The notes beneath the pieces are model-generated. The model was not told the origin of the DNA. It worked only from the letters and a program-made list of their open reading frames with translations, and did no database searches. Shown here piece after piece: positions 5,801 through 8,105 of a DNA stretch of 8,105 nt. The stretch's first letter is position 1, and each line of letters starts with the position of its first letter. Both the position numbers and the translations under genes were made by a program. The stretch comes from Dehalococcoidia bacterium. GTDB lineage: Bacteria > Chloroflexota > Dehalococcoidia > UBA1151 > UBA1328. The stretch is from the NCBI GenBank assembly GCA_030745955.1, contig JASLNQ010000088.1:1-8105 (forward strand), given 5' to 3'.

Positions 5801-7605
5801 AGGGTGCCGGAGGATCAGCGGACGAGATCGATGTGGACGTCGACCTCGGGGTTATCGCACGTAAGCAGGACATACAACGCTTCGACGGTGACGAGTGGCT
5901 GGAGAGTCCGGTGAAGGGCTGGGGAGAGGCACCCGACGATCCTGAAAAGGTCGCATCGATCGACCTGACGGCTTCGGCTGACGCCACACTGGTGGTGAAC
6001 GGGTCGGACATCGAGGTTGGCCCACTGCTCGAAACCGGCAGTGCCGCCAGCAGCGATGGCAGGGTGAAGGCGAAGGTCCTCACTTCCCAGCGCACGTGGG
6101 TCCACGGTCGGATCATCGATTCAAGTACCGGCAAGCCAGCTGCCGCCCGTATCCACTTCCGGTCGCCCGATGGTCGCTATTTCCCGCCTTACGGGCACAC
6201 GCACGAGGTGAACGACAACTGGTTCGAGGACTACGGGGCCGACCTGCTGCTGGGCGATACGCAATATGCGTACGTCGATGGCACCTTCCAGGGCGAGCTA
6301 CCGGTGGGCGACGTGTATGTCGAGGTGTCGAAGGGGTTCGAATTCGAGCCTGTCCGCAAGAAACTCACGATAGCGCCGGGGCAGCGCGAGCTCGATATCT
6401 CGCTTGAACGGATCTCAAACCTGCGGGCTTCCGGCTGGGTGACCGCCGATACGCATACCCACTTCCTCACACCAGAGACGGCCCACCTCGAGGCAGCGGG
6501 TGAGGACATCAACATCATCAACCTGCTGGCAGCGCAGTGGGGTGACCTCTACACGAACGTCGGCGACCTTACCGATGCGGCGTCAGGTTCGTCGTCGGCA
6601 GAGACGATTGTCTGGGTCGGCACCGAGAACCGGCAGCACTTCCTGGGCCACATTAGCCTGCTTGGCGCGACCGGCTCGCCCGTGCTCCCAATGTCGACGA
6701 GCGGTCCGACCGAGGGGTATATCGGCGATCCGACGGTACGGGCGATGAGCGACTGGGCCGACGAGGTCCGCGAAAAAGGCGGACTCGCCATCGTCCCGCA
6801 CTTCCCATTCCCGCATTCGGAGGTGATCGCAGAGGTCGTGCTGGGCAAGGTGGACGGGCTCGAAATCCGTGATTTCCACGTCCCGACGATGGACACGTTT
6901 GCCGTTCATGAGTGGTACCGGCTGCTGAGTTGCGGGTACCGCATTTCGGCGGTAGGGGGCACCGACAAGATGTCGGCCGGAATGCCGGTGGGCGGTGTGC
7001 GAACATACGCATTTATCGGCGACCGCGAGCTTTCTCACCAGTCGTGGAGCGACGCTGTTCGTGCCGGTCGGACCTACACGACGAGCGGTCCCCTGATGGA
7101 CTTCACAGTCGAGGGTTTGCGGCCCGGTGACGATCTTGCACTGCCGGAGTCGGGGGGTACGGTGCACGTGAAGGCCTCCGCTTCGTGCGCCATGCCGATC
7201 AACAGGCTGGAGATCGTGTTCAACGGCAAGGTAATCGCCGAAGCTACAAGCGAGGGTGGTGAAAAGCTTCTCGCTATCGATGAGCCGGTCGATCTGCCGG
7301 GAAGCGGCTGGATCGCGGCGCGGGCCGTCAGTAACCACGTCGCGTGGCATGTGTGGCCGGTGCATTTCGCTGCGCATACTTCGGCGATTTACGTGAAAGC
7401 GGGGCGGACCGATGTTTTCGATGCTGCGCTGGGTGAATACCTGATCACGACGATGCAGGGTGGTGTCGAGTGGCTCGATACGCTGGCGACACGGGCCGAT
7501 GCCGAACGGCATGCTGCAATTCGCCGGGTGTTTACCGATGCGATCGGTGCGGTTGAGGGGAAGATGCCGCACCGCCACGGGGAGGGACCGCTGCACACGC
7601 ACTAG
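5692..7605 (+). CDS. CehA/McbA-family (PHP-like) metallohydrolase, main part downstream of the frame break
   Basis: From the GTG at 5692 this frame gives 637 residues, though in-frame coding sense already begins near 5611, so the GTG is a formal start and has no clear ribosome site. Residues 137-240 form a carboxypeptidase-regulatory-like beta domain (VHGRIIDSSTGKPAAARIHF, ending near the PG turn at 229-230). Residues 248-430 carry the PHP-like metal site: DTHTH (D253, H255, H257), TENRQHFLGH (E312, H316, H320), VPHFPFPH (H370, H375), H396 and GGTD (D425). A beta-rich C-terminal domain follows, with an unusual His-rich end, MPHRHGEGPLHTH. The namesakes CehA and McbA hydrolyse the carbamate carbaryl. 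Most family members have unknown substrates, so ester, amide or carbamate hydrolysis is the best general expectation. No signal peptide is visible at either possible start. If the frame break is real, the protein lacks its N-terminal domain or is inactive. Confidence 0.8.
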   Translation: MRIEATGATAIAIGAITVFDGQENPLRHLPLETIELKGAGGSADEIDVDVDLGVIARKQDIQRFDGDEWLESPVKGWGEAPDDPEKVASIDLTASADATLVVNGSDIEVGPLLETGSAASSDGRVKAKVLTSQRTWVHGRIIDSSTGKPAAARIHFRSPDGRYFPPYGHTHEVNDNWFEDYGADLLLGDTQYAYVDGTFQGELPVGDVYVEVSKGFEFEPVRKKLTIAPGQRELDISLERISNLRASGWVTADTHTHFLTPETAHLEAAGEDINIINLLAAQWGDLYTNVGDLTDAASGSSSAETIVWVGTENRQHFLGHISLLGATGSPVLPMSTSGPTEGYIGDPTVRAMSDWADEVREKGGLAIVPHFPFPHSEVIAEVVLGKVDGLEIRDFHVPTMDTFAVHEWYRLLSCGYRISAVGGTDKMSAGMPVGGVRTYAFIGDRELSHQSWSDAVRAGRTYTTSGPLMDFTVEGLRPGDDLALPESGGTVHVKASASCAMPINRLEIVFNGKVIAEATSEGGEKLLAIDEPVDLPGSGWIAARAVSNHVAWHVWPVHFAAHTSAIYVKAGRTDVFDAALGEYLITTMQGGVEWLDTLATRADAERHAAIRRVFTDAIGAVEGKMPHRHGEGPLHTH

Positions 7606-7625
7606 GGCGCTGTGGGGTGGTGTGT

Positions 7626-7747
7626 GATTTCCCGAGCGGAGTCATCGGAGCCGAGGGATCTGGTGTGGGGTCACGCGGCGCGCTAGCTGAAATGGACACC
7701 TGTGCCACCGAGGTCCCTCCACTTCGCTTCGCTGCGGTCGGGAAATC
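7626..7747. repeat. Pair of inverted, imperfect intergenic repeat-like elements
   Basis: GATTTCCCGA at 7626-7635 recurs on the opposite strand at 7747-7738. In both copies a diverged stretch of 17-18 bases is followed by GAGGGA (7653-7658 plus, 7719-7714 minus), then YCT and a GGTG. The shared order and spacing suggest two copies of one element in opposite orientation, able to fold into a long imperfect hairpin. They lie between convergent genes (the metallohydrolase stop at 7605 and the SDR stop at 7778), where they could act as a bidirectional terminator. No gene is visible in 7606-7777. Confidence 0.5.
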
Positions 7748-7777
7748 TTGTTGTCCAGGTGCGGTGGGGACTGCCGA

Positions 7778-8105
7778 TCAGTCGGTGTCGCGGGGATTTT
7801 TAAGGCGCATGGGGCCTGCGGATACTCCGCCGTCCATGAGGAGTTCTGCTCCGGTCATGTAGGCCGCATCGTCGGATGCCAGGAACAGGATGCCCGCTGC
7901 GATATCCTCCGGTTCTCCCCAGCGTCCGAGTGGAACGCGGTCGGTCCGGAACTTGCTCTGCACGGGGTCGGCGTACAAGTAGTCGGTGAACGGCGTGTGG
8001 ACCCAGCCGGGCAGAATGGTGTTGACCCGGATGCCCATGCCGGCCAGTTGAAGGGCCGATGACCGGGTGAAGTTGACCATGCCGCTACGTGAGAACGAGT
8101 AGGCC
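7778..8105 (-). CDS. SDR family oxidoreductase, C-terminal part (5' end beyond window)
   Basis: The last 109 or so residues of a short-chain dehydrogenase/reductase read inward from the right edge. An ATG at 8080 would be a false start, because the frame continues upstream with YSFSRSG, which is the family's active-site helix. Recognisable features after it are NFTRSSALQLAGMGIRVNTI, the PGW turn (usual PG motif after the strand that lines the cofactor site), and GRWGEPEDIAAGILFLASDD followed by GAELLMDGG, the typical classical-SDR C-terminus. The family oxidises or reduces alcohol/ketone pairs with NAD(P) in the cytoplasm. Unusually, the position of the catalytic lysine (YxxxK) is arginine here. 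The Rossmann domain and cofactor motif lie outside the window. It converges on the metallohydrolase gene. Confidence 0.9.
   Translation of the reverse strand, partial: AYSFSRSGMVNFTRSSALQLAGMGIRVNTILPGWVHTPFTDYLYADPVQSKFRTDRVPLGRWGEPEDIAAGILFLASDDAAYMTGAELLMDGGVSAGPMRLKNPRDTD

Noticed and set aside
1..8105. CRISPR array, insertion sequence or phage gene
   Set aside because: No regularly spaced repeats, transposase, integrase or structural phage motifs are visible in any frame.

Overview
The window is GC-rich coding DNA (bulk estimate about 60% GC, not computed) from a bacterium. It carries at least seven genes, five of which are complete or nearly so. It looks like a catabolic accessory region: two enolase-superfamily sugar-acid dehydratase-like enzymes, a ketopantoate-reductase-like protein, a medium-chain dehydrogenase, a peroxiredoxin, a large CehA/McbA-type metallohydrolase broken by a frameshift, and the end of a short-chain dehydrogenase. 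I see no RNA gene, transposase, CRISPR array or phage gene. Side-by-side enolase-superfamily paralogues next to miscellaneous oxidoreductases and CehA-like hydrolases recall marine SAR202-type Chloroflexota, which are known for expanded enolase families. That assignment is an inference, and the window has no marker gene to settle it.

Layout. On the minus strand, 3241 to 1901 and 1901 to 642 encode two paralogous mandelate-racemase-subgroup enzymes whose stop and start codons overlap (TGATG). They are followed after 94 bases by a PanE/ApbA-like reductase that runs off the left edge. These three probably form one transcript. A 151-base divergent intergenic region (3242-3392) separates them from a plus-strand zinc-type alcohol dehydrogenase (3393-4358, TTG start) and a peroxiredoxin (4445-4918). 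A candidate terminator hairpin (4940-4970) and a small perfect dyad (4970-4982) follow. The plus strand then carries the metallohydrolase gene (5036-7605), with its reading frame interrupted between about 5577 and 5625. The gap at 7606-7777 holds two inverted copies of a repeat-like sequence. The right edge holds the C-terminal part of a minus-strand SDR whose visible catalytic motif reads YxxxR instead of YxxxK.

How the genes may work together (inference). The enolase-superfamily enzymes would dehydrate acid sugars or related alpha-hydroxy acids, and the MDR, SDR and PanE-like proteins would interconvert alcohol, keto and 2-keto acid intermediates. The metallohydrolase could release a substrate from an ester or amide, and the peroxiredoxin would handle peroxide by-products. 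No substrate can be named from sequence alone.
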